This document shows, in pieces, positions 63,728-64,000 of a stretch of 64,000 bases of DNA. Origin of the DNA: an uncultured Clostridia bacterium (GTDB lineage Bacteria; Bacillota; Clostridia; Christensenellales; Borkfalkiaceae); the NCBI GenBank assembly GCA_934271265.1, contig CAKQRE010000022.1:1-64000 (forward strand). Direction: 5' to 3'. Numbering within the stretch: the stretch's first letter is position 1; the number at the start of each line of letters is the position of its first letter. Both the position numbers and the translations under genes were made by a program. Below the pieces are notes generated by a model. The model ran no database searches, had not been told where the DNA came from, and worked only from the letters and a program-made list of their open reading frames with translations.

Positions 63728-63764
63728 TCTTCTCTCCCTGTTATTTAGTGGTTTCCGATCCGTA

Positions 63765-64000
63765 TCACCCTTTTACGCCGCCTATCGAAAGATTGCCGAG
63801 AAGCCTTTTGTGCATACATAAGAAGATAACGACAACCGGCACGAGCAAAATGAGCGAAGCCGAAAGCTGCACCGGCGCTTTGCTGAAGGGATATTTGGAA
63901 AACGTAGAGATCTGGAACATATATTCGGCAAGCGTCGGGTGATTCGGCACGTAAACCATAGGAACCTGATAGTTGTTCCAGTAGCCTATGAAGTTTATGA
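63765..64000 (-). CDS. Carbohydrate ABC transporter permease (MalG type), partial
   Basis: The last 78 residues of a membrane protein cut by the right edge. FIGYWNNYQVPMVYVPNHPTL is the end of the EAA-loop/periplasmic region, followed by a membrane helix LSASLILLVPVVVIFLCMHKR and a C-terminal GGVKG, typical of MalG-like sugar permeases (usual ending GAVKG). Importer of the glycan locus; its binding protein and first permease should lie to the right of the window. Confidence 0.85.
   Translation of the reverse strand, partial: INFIGYWNNYQVPMVYVPNHPTLAEYMFQISTFSKYPFSKAPVQLSASLILLVPVVVIFLCMHKRLLGNLSIGGVKG

Overview
The window looks like a chromosomal segment of an anaerobic, gut-type Bacillota, probably a Clostridia. 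It has strong sigma-A type promoters (TTGACA, 17 bp, TATAAT), tRNA genes with encoded CCA, lipoprotein-anchored surface proteins, a trimeric NAD-linked [FeFe] hydrogenase and no outer-membrane genes. A family-level assignment is not possible by eye.

Layout. 1-3597 (minus) is the start of a giant membrane-anchored repeat protein that runs off the left edge. 4.2-7.8 kb holds a lipid kinase, a WYL regulator, tRNA-Leu and an AraC/GyrI-like regulator. 8.14-12.79 kb is a 4.64-kb AT-rich island between 13-bp direct repeats of the tRNA-Glu 3' end; it carries a large serine recombinase, a HigB-type toxin with an HTH-Panacea antitoxin, and a Fic/Doc protein. 12.8-13.1 kb is a Glu-Met-fMet tRNA cluster. 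13.6-17.1 kb encodes a heterodimeric ABC exporter. 17.2-21.2 kb is a DUF4116 repeat protein / VWA protein / MoxR AAA+ operon. 21.6-27.3 kb is a polyamine-type ABC importer (potABCD-like) led by an XRE-cupin regulator, with an array of operator-like palindromes in its leader.

27.7-39.7 kb carries a GH78-like enzyme, hydABC hydrogenase, a diguanylate cyclase, a YlmH-type S4 protein, a two-component system and a DUF2130 protein.

39.8-64 kb (all minus) is one long glycan-utilisation locus. In transcription order it has a sugar ABC permease (cut by the right edge), a 1012-aa secreted protein, a DUF4838 lipoprotein, two very large lipoproteins sharing a four-fold repeated module, GH2 beta-glucuronidase, GH1, two Gfo/Idh/MocA oxidoreductases, a TIM-barrel epimerase, NagB, NagA, a third Gfo/Idh/MocA and a GH94 phosphorylase. 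The set suggests capture and import of a glycan containing glucuronic acid and N-acetylglucosamine, with hexosamine funnelled to fructose-6-phosphate.

Most noteworthy for follow-up: a dispersed decamer TCGACTTATA (seven exact copies, about 0.1 expected); the 31-bp phased TAAAC-N5-GTTTA operators before the polyamine operon; the tRNA-Glu island with its Panacea toxin-antitoxin pair between matched repeats; the DUF4116/VWA/MoxR operon; the giant repeat protein; and the duplicated-module surface lipoproteins.
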